Shown here one piece after another: positions 49,407-58,139 of a DNA stretch of 64,000 nt. Origin of the DNA: an uncultured Bacteroidia bacterium (GTDB lineage Bacteria > Bacteroidota > Bacteroidia > Bacteroidales > UBA932); NCBI GenBank assembly GCA_902768985.1, contig CACXNA010000015.1, positions 1 through 64,000 on the forward strand, written 5' to 3'. Made by a program: the position numbers and the translations under genes. The number at the start of each line of letters is the position of its first letter. Position 1 is the first letter of the stretch. Under the pieces are notes generated by a model. The model worked only from the letters and a program-made list of their open reading frames with translations. It did no database searches and was not told the origin of the DNA.

Positions 49407-50775
49407 GGTTTTTCTGAAGCACGGGCGCGACGAGTCGCTGCGCCGTTTCCATCCGTGGGTGTTCAGCGGAGCGGTCGCCCAGGTGCAGGGTTCGCCCGCC
49501 GAGGGCGACATCGTCGGCGTGTACAGCGCCGAGGGGCAGTTCCTGGCCTCCGGCCACTGGCAGGTCGGCTCCATCGCCGTCCGCATCCTTTCTTTCGACG
49601 CCGATCCCACCGCTCCCGACTTCTGGACCAATTCCATCGCCCGCGCCCTGCAGGCGCGTATCGCTGTCGGACTGTATGCTGACGGAAGCGGGCAACTGCT
49701 TCCCGAAACGTCCGGCTGCGCCGGACCCCTCCCATCTGACGATGGGCCCCTCCCTCTTACGATGCCGCCCGACAAGGACAAATCCCCCTGGAAGGGGGCG
49801 CAGGGGGTTGAAGGACAAGCCAGCTTGCTGGCACGGTTTCCGGAAGCAGTTCCCGCTTCCGATCAGCGAACGAATTGCTTCCGACTGATACATGGTGAGG
49901 GTGATGGGTTGCCGGGGTTGATTATTGACTGGTATGACGGGGTGTGCGTGATGCAGGCTCACTCGGTGGGCATGTTCCGCGCGAAGGCGCAGATCTGCGA
50001 GGCGCTGAAGGCCGTCTTCGGGGAGCGCCTGAAGGCCGTGTATGACAAGAGTTCCGGGACGGCGCCGTTCAAGGCGGGCCTGGAGCTGGTCGACGGCTAT
50101 CTGTACCGCGCGCCGGGCTTCGAGGCCTCCGAGACGGTGGTGCTCGAGAACGGCCGCAAGTTCCTCGTGAACTGGGAGGAGGGCCAGAAAACCGGCTTCT
50201 TCCTGGACCAGCGGGACAACCGCGCGCTGGTCGGCAAGTATGCCGCCGGGCGCCGCGTGCTCAATCTTTTCTGCTATACCGGCGGCTTCAGCATCTACGC
50301 GCTGACGTCCGGCGCCGTGCAGGTCGACTCCGTCGACTCTTCCGCCCGCGCCATGGACCTCGTCGCGCGCAACATTCAGTTGAATATTGCTGACGGTGCC
50401 GCGGAGGTACATAACTACTGCGAGGACGCTATCGATTTCCTTCATAAGACGCCGGAGGGGAAGTACGACCTGATGATCGTTGACCCGCCGGCATTCGCCA
50501 AGCACCGCGGGGCGCTGAAGAACGCGCTGCGCGCTTATCAGCGGCTGAATGCCGCCGCCATCGCCAAGGTGGCACCGGGCGGCCTGGTGTTTACCTTCAG
50601 CTGCTCGCAGGTCGTGGACAAGATCACCTTCGCCAACACGGTCTTCTCTGCGGCCGCCCAGACCGGGCGCAGCGTGCGCATCCTGGACCGCCTCTGCCAG
50701 GGCGCCGACCATCCGGTCAGCATCTATCACCCGGAAGGGGAGTACCTGAAGGGCCTGCTGCTGTACGTGGAATAA
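49399..50775 (+). CDS. Class I rRNA methyltransferase (RlmI/RlmK-type) with coding palindromic insertion
   Basis: An SAM-dependent 23S rRNA cytosine-C5 methyltransferase-like protein, 458 residues. The N-terminal PUA-like domain (RFHPWVFSGAVAQV) and the EEI middle region are followed by the catalytic domain (KTGFFLDQRDNR, VLNLFCYTGGFSIYAL, YDLMIVDPPAFAKH, TFSCSQVVD). Between RIAVGL and TNCFRLIHGEGDG about 59 residues (96-154) are encoded by a 177-bp palindromic element that keeps the frame; orthologues join these two parts directly. The enzyme may still be active because the insert is in a linker. Confidence 0.9.
   Translation: MVKVFLKHGRDESLRRFHPWVFSGAVAQVQGSPAEGDIVGVYSAEGQFLASGHWQVGSIAVRILSFDADPTAPDFWTNSIARALQARIAVGLYADGSGQLLPETSGCAGPLPSDDGPLPLTMPPDKDKSPWKGAQGVEGQASLLARFPEAVPASDQRTNCFRLIHGEGDGLPGLIIDWYDGVCVMQAHSVGMFRAKAQICEALKAVFGERLKAVYDKSSGTAPFKAGLELVDGYLYRAPGFEASETVVLENGRKFLVNWEEGQKTGFFLDQRDNRALVGKYAAGRRVLNLFCYTGGFSIYALTSGAVQVDSVDSSARAMDLVARNIQLNIADGAAEVHNYCEDAIDFLHKTPEGKYDLMIVDPPAFAKHRGALKNALRAYQRLNAAAIAKVAPGGLVFTFSCSQVVDKITFANTVFSAAAQTGRSVRILDRLCQGADHPVSIYHPEGEYLKGLLLYVE
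49684..49860 (+). repeat. Coding palindromic element type E/F, copy in the methyltransferase gene
   Basis: 177 bp (59 codons). Outer arms of about 25 bases (49684-49709 with 49836-49860; cores GAAGCGGGCAACTGCTTCC and GGAAGCAGTTCCCGCTTC) enclose small hairpins GTCCGG/CCGGAC, CCCATC/GATGGG, CCCCCTGGAAGGGGG and GCCAG/CTGGC. The block from TCCCCCT to CGCAGGGGGT matches the DUF4922-SpoIID copy. Confidence 0.88.
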
Positions 50776-50790
50776 CCATTTTCTACCTAT

Positions 50791-53700
50791 ATGCGTAAAA
50801 TATTGCTTGTGGCAGGACTGCTCGCCCTGGTGGCGTGCGGTCGGCAGCATGGTCCGTCCGCGGACGGCGGAACCCGTGGTATCGGCGTCTATCCCGGCAA
50901 TCCGGCGGAATACACGGGGCCGGAGTTCGTCCCTGCGGGGAATGACTACCGCAACCTCGCTTTGTTGCGCGTGGCGCGGGCCTCTTCCAGCATCGATTAT
51001 AATCTGACCGCGCAGCTGGCCACGGACGGCATTCAGGCCTCCGGGGAGCCGCTGCTCCTGAACGTGTCGGCCGGCGGGCGGCCGCTTTCCAAACGCGACC
51101 GCGAGAAGCTTTTCGACAGCAACGGCTGGACCACGGTCAGCGTCCCGGGCGGGGCGGACGCCTCACTGACGCTGCAGCTGCAGGGCGGCGCGATCGCCGC
51201 CGACCGCCTGCTGGTCTATGGGCTCGCCAGACCCCTGGGCGGGGACTTTTCCGCTGCGCCGCAGCCTTGCACCGTCATCGTGGAGCGTTCGTCCGACGGC
51301 GAACGCTGGGAGCCGGTGGCGAAGCGGGAGGAGAAGCAGTTCGCGCTCTGGCGCGTTGATTACCGCGAAGGGGTCAATGCGACCAATTTCTGCTGGGAAT
51401 TCCCCTTACCCGCCGAGCCTTTTGCCGCCCTGCGCCTCCGCCTGGACGCGCCGGGCGTGGAGAGCTGGTCGCTGCAGCAGCTGGATTTCTCGCTACGCGG
51501 GCAGGCGGTCAACATCCTTCCCTCGGCGCGGTTCTACAGCGCCTGGATGAGCGAAGGTGCTGACGATGAATGGCTTTGTGTCGACCTGGGCGCGGATGCC
51601 CGTTTCGACGAAGTGCGCTTCCAGTGGCTGGAACGGCCGGAAGGGGGCGTGGTGGAGTCGTCCTCGGACGGGGTGCGCTGGAAGCGACTGAAGGAGCTTC
51701 CGGCTGCGGGTCCGAAGGACGAGCGGCTGGCTGTGCGCGGCCGCGGGCGCTATGTGCGCCTGGCCGGCCTGCAGGCTTCGCCCGAAGGGCACATCGCCCT
51801 CGGGGAGTTGGAGGTCTGGGGCCGCGGCGGCGTCCGGCCGCAGGCGCAGGCGCAGCCCCTGCGGCGGACGGATGGGAGCGGGCGCATGGATCTGCGCTGC
51901 GGCGCATGGCGCCTGCAGCGCGCCGACGAGGTGCCCGAGACGGGGGAGGTTCTCTCCGCTGTGGGCTTCGACGCGCAGCGCTGGCTGCCGGCGACCGTCC
52001 CCGGGACGGTGCTGACTTCCTATTTCAATGCGGGTGCCGTCCCCGACCAGCGCTATGACGATGACCAGCTGCAGATCTCCGAGTCTTTCTTCCTCAGCGA
52101 TTTCTGGTATCGCGACGAGTTCGACCTGCCGGAGGACTGGGCCGGCAAGGAGGTGGTCCTGCATTTCGACGGGATCAACTGGAAGGCCGATGTCTTCGTG
52201 AACGGCAGCCGGGCGGGCCGCATCGAAGGGGCCTTCTCCCGGGCTGCGCTGGACGTGACGAAGCTCCTGAAGCCCGGGCACAATGCACTGGCTGTCAGGA
52301 TACTGAAGAATGATCATCCCGGAATCGTGAAGGAGCAGGATCGCATCAGTGCGGACCTGAACGGCGGCGTGCTCGGCGCGGACAATCCCACGATGCACGC
52401 CACCATCGGCTGGGACTGGATCCCCACGGTGCGCGGCCGCAACATCGGCATCTGGAACGACGTGTGGCTCTCCGCGCACCAGGGCGGCGTCTCGATTGAC
52501 GACGTGTTCGTGGACACCGACCTGTCGCTGCCTTCCACCGCCTATGCAGACCTCAAGCCCGTGGTTACGCTCACGAACCATGGCGCGCAGGAGCGTCTGG
52601 CGGAGATTTCCCTCTTCTACGGCGAGCTGGAGATGAAGGGATCGGCGGTGCTGGCGGCGGGGGAGACCCGCGACGTGGCGCTGCCCGTCGCGCGGCTGGA
52701 GCAGCCGCAGCTGTGGTGGCCGGCCGGCTACGGCGAGCCGCACCTGTACCAGGTGGATGCTTCCGTGTGGGTGGACGGGGTGCCGTCCGACTCGAAGCGC
52801 CTGTACTCCGGCGTCCGGGAGATGTCCTATACGATGGACGGCGGGGTGCTGGACTTCTACGTGAACGGACGCCGCCTGATCGGCAACGGCGGCAACTGGG
52901 GCTATCCCGAGGTGAACCTGAATTACCGCGCCCGCGAATATGATATCGCCGTGGCCTACCACGCCGACATGCATTTCACGATGATACGCAACTGGGTGGG
53001 CCAGACCGGCGACGAGGAGTTCTGGGAGGCTTGCGACCGCCATGGCGTGATGGTGTGGCAGGATTTCTGGCTGGCGAACCCGGCCGACGGCCCCGTGCCG
53101 GACGACGAGGCGATGTTCCTCGCGAACGCCGAGGACTACCTGCGCAAGATCCGCCATCATCCCTGCCTGGCGCTCTACTGCGGGCGCAACGAGGGCAATC
53201 CGCCGGCCGCGCTGGACGAAGGTCTGCGCGCCCTGGTGAACCGCCTGCATCCGGGGATGCAGTATATCCCGCATTCCGCGACCGGGCCCGTGAGCGGCAA
53301 CGGCCCTTACCGGGCCCTGCCGGTGGAGGAATACTTCACGCTGGAGCGCGGACGTGACCGCTTCCACAGCGAGCGGGGTATGCCCAACGTGCCGACCGTC
53401 GAGAGCCTGGAGCGGATGCTCGCACCGGCGCACCGCTGGCCGCAGGATGATGTCTGGGGTATGCACGATTACGCCTTGGAGAGCGCCCAGAGCGCAGCCA
53501 CCTTCAATGCGATGGTGGAGAAGGCCTTCGGTCAGCCGGAGAGCCTGGAGCAGTTCGCCCAGTGGGCGCAGTGGATCAATTACGACGGCTACCGGGCCAT
53601 GTACGAATCACGCAGCGCGCAGCGCAAGGGCCTGCTGATCTGGATGAGCCACAGCTGCTGGCCCTCGATGGTCTGGCAGACCTATGATTATTATTTCGCG

Positions 53701-54312
53701 CCCACGGCGGCCTACTTCGGCGCCAAGAAGGGCAGCGCTCCTGTCCGCATTCAGTGGAACCCCGCCGCCGGCCGGGTGGAGGTGGTCAACAACAACGCCG
53801 GCGACCTGTCGGGTCTCACGGCCCTCGCCGTCGTGGCGGCCCCCGACGGGACGCTCCTGTCGGAGCAGCAGACGGAGCTGGACGCCGCGGAGGATTCGAC
53901 CGTTGCGCTGCCGTTCGAAATCCCGGGGCAGGACCTCTTCCTGCTGCGCCTGCGCCTGCTGCAGGGCGACGCGGAGCTGGCTGACAATTTCTACGTCCTC
54001 CATCCGGATGACCCGGGTAACCTGCAGGCCCTGAAGGAGTTGCCTGCGGCGAAGGTGGACCTGCGCACCGAATGGATCCGCGAGGGCGACCAGTGGATTG
54101 GTACCGCTACGCTGGAGAATAAGTCCGGCACGCCGGCGCTGATGCTTCGGCTCAACCTGGTCGGCGCCCGCAGCGGCGGGCAGATCCTGCCCGTCTTCTA
54201 CGAGGACAACTGGATTTCCCTGCTGCCGGGCGAGCGCAAGTGCATCCGCGTGCGCTGTGCTGTCGCAGACACGCGTGGGGAGCAGCCGGAGCTGCAGCTC
54301 GTACGGAATTAG
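50791..54312 (+). CDS. Glycoside hydrolase family 2 lipoprotein (exo-glucosaminidase/mannosidase-like)
   Basis: A large 1173-residue GH2 enzyme. A lipobox (ALVACG) near residue 17 anchors it, and an N-terminal extension (about 60-350) contains two discoidin-like (F5/8 C) regions with WLCVDLGADARFDEVRFQW. The GH2 sugar-binding domain (FWYRDEFDLPEDWAGKEVVLHFDGINWKADVFVNG) and TIM barrel follow. The acid/base is likely E801 (GRNEGNPP) and the nucleophile E861 (HSERGMPN). The WQDFWLANP and NEGNPP features resemble exo-beta-glucosaminidases and beta-mannosidases more than beta-galactosidases. Its stop overlaps the converging ispG stop. Confidence 0.88.
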   Translation: MRKILLVAGLLALVACGRQHGPSADGGTRGIGVYPGNPAEYTGPEFVPAGNDYRNLALLRVARASSSIDYNLTAQLATDGIQASGEPLLLNVSAGGRPLSKRDREKLFDSNGWTTVSVPGGADASLTLQLQGGAIAADRLLVYGLARPLGGDFSAAPQPCTVIVERSSDGERWEPVAKREEKQFALWRVDYREGVNATNFCWEFPLPAEPFAALRLRLDAPGVESWSLQQLDFSLRGQAVNILPSARFYSAWMSEGADDEWLCVDLGADARFDEVRFQWLERPEGGVVESSSDGVRWKRLKELPAAGPKDERLAVRGRGRYVRLAGLQASPEGHIALGELEVWGRGGVRPQAQAQPLRRTDGSGRMDLRCGAWRLQRADEVPETGEVLSAVGFDAQRWLPATVPGTVLTSYFNAGAVPDQRYDDDQLQISESFFLSDFWYRDEFDLPEDWAGKEVVLHFDGINWKADVFVNGSRAGRIEGAFSRAALDVTKLLKPGHNALAVRILKNDHPGIVKEQDRISADLNGGVLGADNPTMHATIGWDWIPTVRGRNIGIWNDVWLSAHQGGVSIDDVFVDTDLSLPSTAYADLKPVVTLTNHGAQERLAEISLFYGELEMKGSAVLAAGETRDVALPVARLEQPQLWWPAGYGEPHLYQVDASVWVDGVPSDSKRLYSGVREMSYTMDGGVLDFYVNGRRLIGNGGNWGYPEVNLNYRAREYDIAVAYHADMHFTMIRNWVGQTGDEEFWEACDRHGVMVWQDFWLANPADGPVPDDEAMFLANAEDYLRKIRHHPCLALYCGRNEGNPPAALDEGLRALVNRLHPGMQYIPHSATGPVSGNGPYRALPVEEYFTLERGRDRFHSERGMPNVPTVESLERMLAPAHRWPQDDVWGMHDYALESAQSAATFNAMVEKAFGQPESLEQFAQWAQWINYDGYRAMYESRSAQRKGLLIWMSHSCWPSMVWQTYDYYFAPTAAYFGAKKGSAPVRIQWNPAAGRVEVVNNNAGDLSGLTALAVVAAPDGTLLSEQQTELDAAEDSTVALPFEIPGQDLFLLRLRLLQGDAELADNFYVLHPDDPGNLQALKELPAAKVDLRTEWIREGDQWIGTATLENKSGTPALMLRLNLVGARSGGQILPVFYEDNWISLLPGERKCIRVRCAVADTRGEQPELQLVRN

Positions 54313-55550
54313 GCGTTGTCCGCCTCGATGAGGCGGAGGAGCTCGTCGATGGCTTCGCTGTCGGGGATGTGGCGCAGGACGGGCTCGCCGCGGTGGTAGA
54401 TCGTGACCTTGCCGCCGCCTTCACCCACATAGCCCCAGTCGGCGTCGGCCATCTCGCCGGGGCCGTTGACGATGCAGCCCATCACGGCGATGACCATGCC
54501 CTTGAGGTGGGCGGTGCGGCGCTGGACCTCCTCGAAGGTCTCCTGGAGGTTGTACATCGTGCGGCCGCAGCCCGGGCAGGCGATGTATTCGGGTTTGTAG
54601 AAGCGGCGCCGCGCGGCCTGCATGATCTCGTCGACGAGGTACGCGCTCAGGCCCGCCGTCGCCGGGATCTCGTCGATCTCGCGCTTCAGCAGCTTCGGCC
54701 CCCAGGTGGTGGCAGCCTTCAGCATGGCAAGGGATTCCGGGTCAAGCCCGGAATGACTGTTTGCAAGGTATTTTGCTACCGGTAATTCATTGACGGGCGG
54801 CTCGGTGAGGGAGACGCGGATGGTGTCGCCGATGCCTTCCTGCAGCAGCGAGGCGATGCCGACGCAGGACTTGATGCGGCCGCTGTCGCCGCCGCCGGCT
54901 TCCGTGACGCCCAGGTGCATCGGGAACACGACGCCGCGCTCCTGCATCCGCTGCGCGAGCTCGCGATACGCCTCGACCATCACGACGGTATTGCTCGCCT
55001 TCAGCGAGACGACGACGTTCAGGAAGTCCGCCTCGATGCACATCTCCAGCCATTCCATCGCCGCCATCGCCATCGCGTGCGGCGTGTTGCCGTAGCGGTC
55101 GGTGATATAGCGGCCGAGCGAGCCGTGGTTCAGGCCCACGCGCACGGCGGTGCCGTGCTCCTTGCAGACCTGCAGGAAGCGGGCGAACTGGGCGCGCGCC
55201 TGCTCGTGGTCGGGGTGGAAGTTGCCGGGGTTGATGCGGACCTTCTCCACGACGGGGGCCACGTCGATGGCCGTCTCCGACGAGAAATGGATGTCCGCCA
55301 CCAGCGGGACGTTGCAGCCCGCGGCGCGCAGCCGGCGCTTGATCTCCGCGACGTGCGGGACGTCCTGGCGGCCCGGCACCGTGATCCGGACCAGCTGCGC
55401 GCCCGCCGCGGCGAGCTCCAGGGCCTGGGCCACGGTGGCGTCCACGTCGGAGGTGTGGGTGTTGCACATCGTCTGGACGACGATGGGGTGGCCGGCGCCG
55501 ATGACGAGTGCGTCACCGATCCGTACCGGAAGCGTCTGTATGCGAGCCAT
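54309..55550 (-). CDS. ispG: 4-hydroxy-3-methylbut-2-enyl diphosphate synthase (flavodoxin/ferredoxin)
   Basis: IspG makes HMBPP in the MEP isoprenoid pathway. The 413-residue protein has a TIM-barrel domain (HPIVVQTMCNTHTSDV, LVADIHFS, VRINPGN, VGLNHGSLG) and an iron-sulfur domain with C325, C328 (CPGCGRT) and C359 (GCIVNGPGE). It lacks the roughly 250-residue extra domain that I recall for most Bacteroidota, plant and chlamydial enzymes; only a short linker lies between the domains. About residues 264-273 in this linker (NSHSGLDPES) come from a palindromic element identical to that in murI. Confidence 0.95.
   Translation of the reverse strand: MARIQTLPVRIGDALVIGAGHPIVVQTMCNTHTSDVDATVAQALELAAAGAQLVRITVPGRQDVPHVAEIKRRLRAAGCNVPLVADIHFSSETAIDVAPVVEKVRINPGNFHPDHEQARAQFARFLQVCKEHGTAVRVGLNHGSLGRYITDRYGNTPHAMAMAAMEWLEMCIEADFLNVVVSLKASNTVVMVEAYRELAQRMQERGVVFPMHLGVTEAGGGDSGRIKSCVGIASLLQEGIGDTIRVSLTEPPVNELPVAKYLANSHSGLDPESLAMLKAATTWGPKLLKREIDEIPATAGLSAYLVDEIMQAARRRFYKPEYIACPGCGRTMYNLQETFEEVQRRTAHLKGMVIAVMGCIVNGPGEMADADWGYVGEGGGKVTIYHRGEPVLRHIPDSEAIDELLRLIEADNA
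54731..54761 (-). repeat. Coding palindromic element type B, copy in ispG
   Basis: Identical over 31 bases to 15531-15561 in murI and translated in the same frame (NSHSGLDPES). The stem is ATTCCGGG/CCCGGAAT with the ATGAC ending. Confidence 0.9.
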
Positions 55551-56346
55551 ATACGAGTTCTTTCGCCTGCCGGCGGAGGGCCTTGGTGGTCTTGCCGGAG
55601 CGTTTGGTCAACTGGAAATGCACGCCCACCGTGGCCATGATGTCGAGCGGGTAGGCGTAGCGGTAATAATACTTGCTGGCGTAGTCCGGCGCGTAGAGCG
55701 AGGACCAGGACCAGCGGACGAGTGCGTTGAAATGGATCTCCACCGGGTCGAACATCAGCGCGAAGCCCGCGCCGCCCTGCAGGCCGTAGTCCCAGCGGTT
55801 CTCATAGGAGCGGAACGCGTTGGCGAATTCCGGCTCGAGGTTGGGGCCGCTGCGCGAGATGCTGTTGCGCCAGCCGCCGTACACGCCCACGTTGGCCATG
55901 ATCTTGCCGGGGTGGAAGTCCACGTGGATCTGCGCCATCGCAGGGATCTCGAAGACCTCGATCGTGCCCTGCTCGGCGCCGTCCAGCTCCTGTGAGCGCC
56001 CCGTCTCGGGGTCGCGCAGGAAGCCGAAGCCTTCGTAGGTGTGCGCCACGCCGATCACGAGGCCGAACATGGGGATGTTGTCAAACATCTTGCTGTACTT
56101 CGTGAAGGTGACGCTGATGTAGTTGGGCATGAACTGCCAGGCACGGTTGTGCTTGGACGGGTTGTAGTACATATTGGAGAAGGAGACGCCGTAGTTGACG
56201 CCGATCATCACATAGTCGTTGATGAGCGCCTTCTTGCCCGGCTTCTCGGCGACGAGCGAGTCGACGTCGAAGGTGACTTCCTGCGCCCGGGCACCGACGG
56301 CGGCCAGGACGGAGAGCAGGAGGAAGAGGGTCAGGATTCTACGCAT
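55513..56346 (-). CDS. Outer-membrane beta-barrel protein
   Basis: A 277-residue exported protein with signal peptide (residues 1-21, ARAQ) and aromatic amphipathic strands (YVMIGVNYGVSFSNMYYNP, YISVTFTKYSKMF, DYGLQGGAGFALMF, YPLDIMATVGVHFQLT) typical of small porin-like barrels of Bacteroidota. Function unknown. The basic C-terminal tail after the last strand is unusual for a barrel. It lies 4 bases after the Ig-like lipoprotein gene, and its end overlaps the ispG start by 38 bases. Confidence 0.8.
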   Translation of the reverse strand: MRRILTLFLLLSVLAAVGARAQEVTFDVDSLVAEKPGKKALINDYVMIGVNYGVSFSNMYYNPSKHNRAWQFMPNYISVTFTKYSKMFDNIPMFGLVIGVAHTYEGFGFLRDPETGRSQELDGAEQGTIEVFEIPAMAQIHVDFHPGKIMANVGVYGGWRNSISRSGPNLEPEFANAFRSYENRWDYGLQGGAGFALMFDPVEIHFNALVRWSWSSLYAPDYASKYYYRYAYPLDIMATVGVHFQLTKRSGKTTKALRRQAKELVYGSHTDASGTDR

Positions 56347-56350
56347 GGCA

Positions 56351-58135
56351 TCAGTGGAACAGGGCGCCCACGTCGACGCTCTGCGTGAGCTCGACGCTGG
56401 CGGGGATCTTAATGTAGTTGCTGCCGGAGAAGTCCAGGAAGACGACCTGCTCGGGCTGGCGGTGCTCCAGCAGCGAACCGGTGTCGATGATGGAGTTCCG
56501 GTTGCGGTCCTCCGTGATGCGGATGCTGTAGCGGCCGGCCTTGATGTAGGGGAAGTGCAGGGTGCCGTCGCGGTCCGTGACGAAGCTGCGGAGGACCTTG
56601 TCGCGCTTCTCGCCCAGCAGGTCCACGATGAGCTTGCGGTCCACGCCGGAGAGCTCCAGGTCCAGCGAACTCAGGGTCTCGTCGCTGGGGAGGCTCACCT
56701 TGACGAGGGTGCTGTCGGACCAGAAGCCGTTGATGTCGCGGAAGGCCCGGTAGGGGAGCTTCATCTGGTATTCGAAGCCCGGCATGAGCCGGTCTTTCGG
56801 GCGCAGGATGTAGCGCCGCAGGTTGAGGCTGTCCCGCTCGACGGTGAACTCGGCGGCGCTCTGCCGCTGGCGGGTGTTGATCGAGTAGAACTTCACCGAG
56901 TCGAAGTGCTCGGTGATGATCGGGTTGCGGAACTCCAGCTCGAAGCCGTTCTGCTCCACGGTCTCCGGGGTGGCCTTGAAGGTGTAGACGCAGGTGGTGT
57001 CGTCGTGCTTGAGGTCGCGGCGCGTGGTCTTGGAGTAAGTGCGCTTGTTCTGCGGCAGGGCGAGCCGGACGATCTCCTGCGTCGGCACCAGCCGGCCCAG
57101 GGAGTCCGTCTTGCGGAAATTGACAAAGATCTGCATGGTGTCCGGGGCGGCCCGGCGGCTGTTGATCCAGAGCTCCAGGCTGTCCTGCAGGATGTTGAAC
57201 TGGCTGATGACCTGGTCGGCGCGGTAGCCGCGGATCCACAGGGAGTCGATCCAGGCGCCGGGGGCCTGGAAGGTGAGGTAGGCGGAGCGCTCGGCGGTGC
57301 GCACCTTGTTCACGATGTACTGCCGGCTCGGCTTCTCGCGGAAGAGCTTCAGCTCGTACTCGCTGCGGCGCGCCAGGCAGCGCAGCGTGTCGAGCATGTC
57401 GTATTTGAGCATTTCCGGGACGGTGTCGTTGGCGATCATGACCGGCCGGACGAGCGTGTCGATGAAGGCGATGTTGTCCGTGCCGGGGTCGTAGATGTTG
57501 TCGTTGCTCGCGTCCTTGATGGCGTAGAGCCGGTAGACGGTGTCCTGGATGAAGGGCAGGGTGAAGAAGCCCCAGTCGTCGGTCTTGACCGCTGCGTAGG
57601 GGCGGTGCAGCAGGGCGGCGGAGTCCGCCAGGTCCCGGTGCAGGAGCACGGTCGCGTCCTTGACGGGCGCGAGGGTGTTGCAGTCCACGACCGTGCCCGT
57701 GATCATCATCGAATCGATCTTCGATCCGGTGGAGAAGACGTAGGTGTAGCCCGGGAACATGTTGCCCTCGTTGGCGTCCGCGATGGCGTTGGTGAACGAA
57801 AGCGTGTAGGTCGTCTCGGGCTGCAGCGGCTCCTCGAAGGAGACGACCAGGTTGCGCCCGCGCAGGCGGGACTTCGGCTGGCGCGCCAGAGGCGGCGACA
57901 GGAAGATGTTTGCGGGCGTCTTGATGGTCACGTATTCGTTGAAGGTGAACACGAAACTGGCGCCCTCCACGGGGACGTTCACGGCGCCCGGCAGGGGCTT
58001 GATGTCGATGATCAGCGGGGGAATGGTGTCCTTCTTGCCGCCGGACGGAGCCTGCGTCGTGTTGGCGCAGGAGGGGAAGAAGAGCGGCAGCAGGCAGGCG
58101 CCGACAAGAATCAGCAGGGGGAGGAATCTCTTCAT
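56351..58135 (-). CDS. Ig-like domain lipoprotein
   Basis: A 594-residue surface or periplasmic lipoprotein (lipobox FPSC) from ATG 58135. The N-terminal Big_5/SbsA-type Ig domain reads DTIPPLIIDIKPLPGAVNVP...FTFNEYVTI...LSPPL...YTLSFTNAI, followed by a carboxypeptidase-regulatory-like or prealbumin-like part (ITGTVVDCNTLAPVKDATVLLHR...YRLYAIKDASNDNIYDPGTDNIAF) and further beta domains ending with a similar DRNRNSIIDTG turn. Such proteins are widespread in Bacteroidota beside rsh and ligA-type genes; role unknown, perhaps structural or gliding/T9-related adhesion. It sits in the ligA-ispG operon. Confidence 0.82.
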   Translation of the reverse strand: MKRFLPLLILVGACLLPLFFPSCANTTQAPSGGKKDTIPPLIIDIKPLPGAVNVPVEGASFVFTFNEYVTIKTPANIFLSPPLARQPKSRLRGRNLVVSFEEPLQPETTYTLSFTNAIADANEGNMFPGYTYVFSTGSKIDSMMITGTVVDCNTLAPVKDATVLLHRDLADSAALLHRPYAAVKTDDWGFFTLPFIQDTVYRLYAIKDASNDNIYDPGTDNIAFIDTLVRPVMIANDTVPEMLKYDMLDTLRCLARRSEYELKLFREKPSRQYIVNKVRTAERSAYLTFQAPGAWIDSLWIRGYRADQVISQFNILQDSLELWINSRRAAPDTMQIFVNFRKTDSLGRLVPTQEIVRLALPQNKRTYSKTTRRDLKHDDTTCVYTFKATPETVEQNGFELEFRNPIITEHFDSVKFYSINTRQRQSAAEFTVERDSLNLRRYILRPKDRLMPGFEYQMKLPYRAFRDINGFWSDSTLVKVSLPSDETLSSLDLELSGVDRKLIVDLLGEKRDKVLRSFVTDRDGTLHFPYIKAGRYSIRITEDRNRNSIIDTGSLLEHRQPEQVVFLDFSGSNYIKIPASVELTQSVDVGALFH

Positions 58136-58139
58136 GGCG

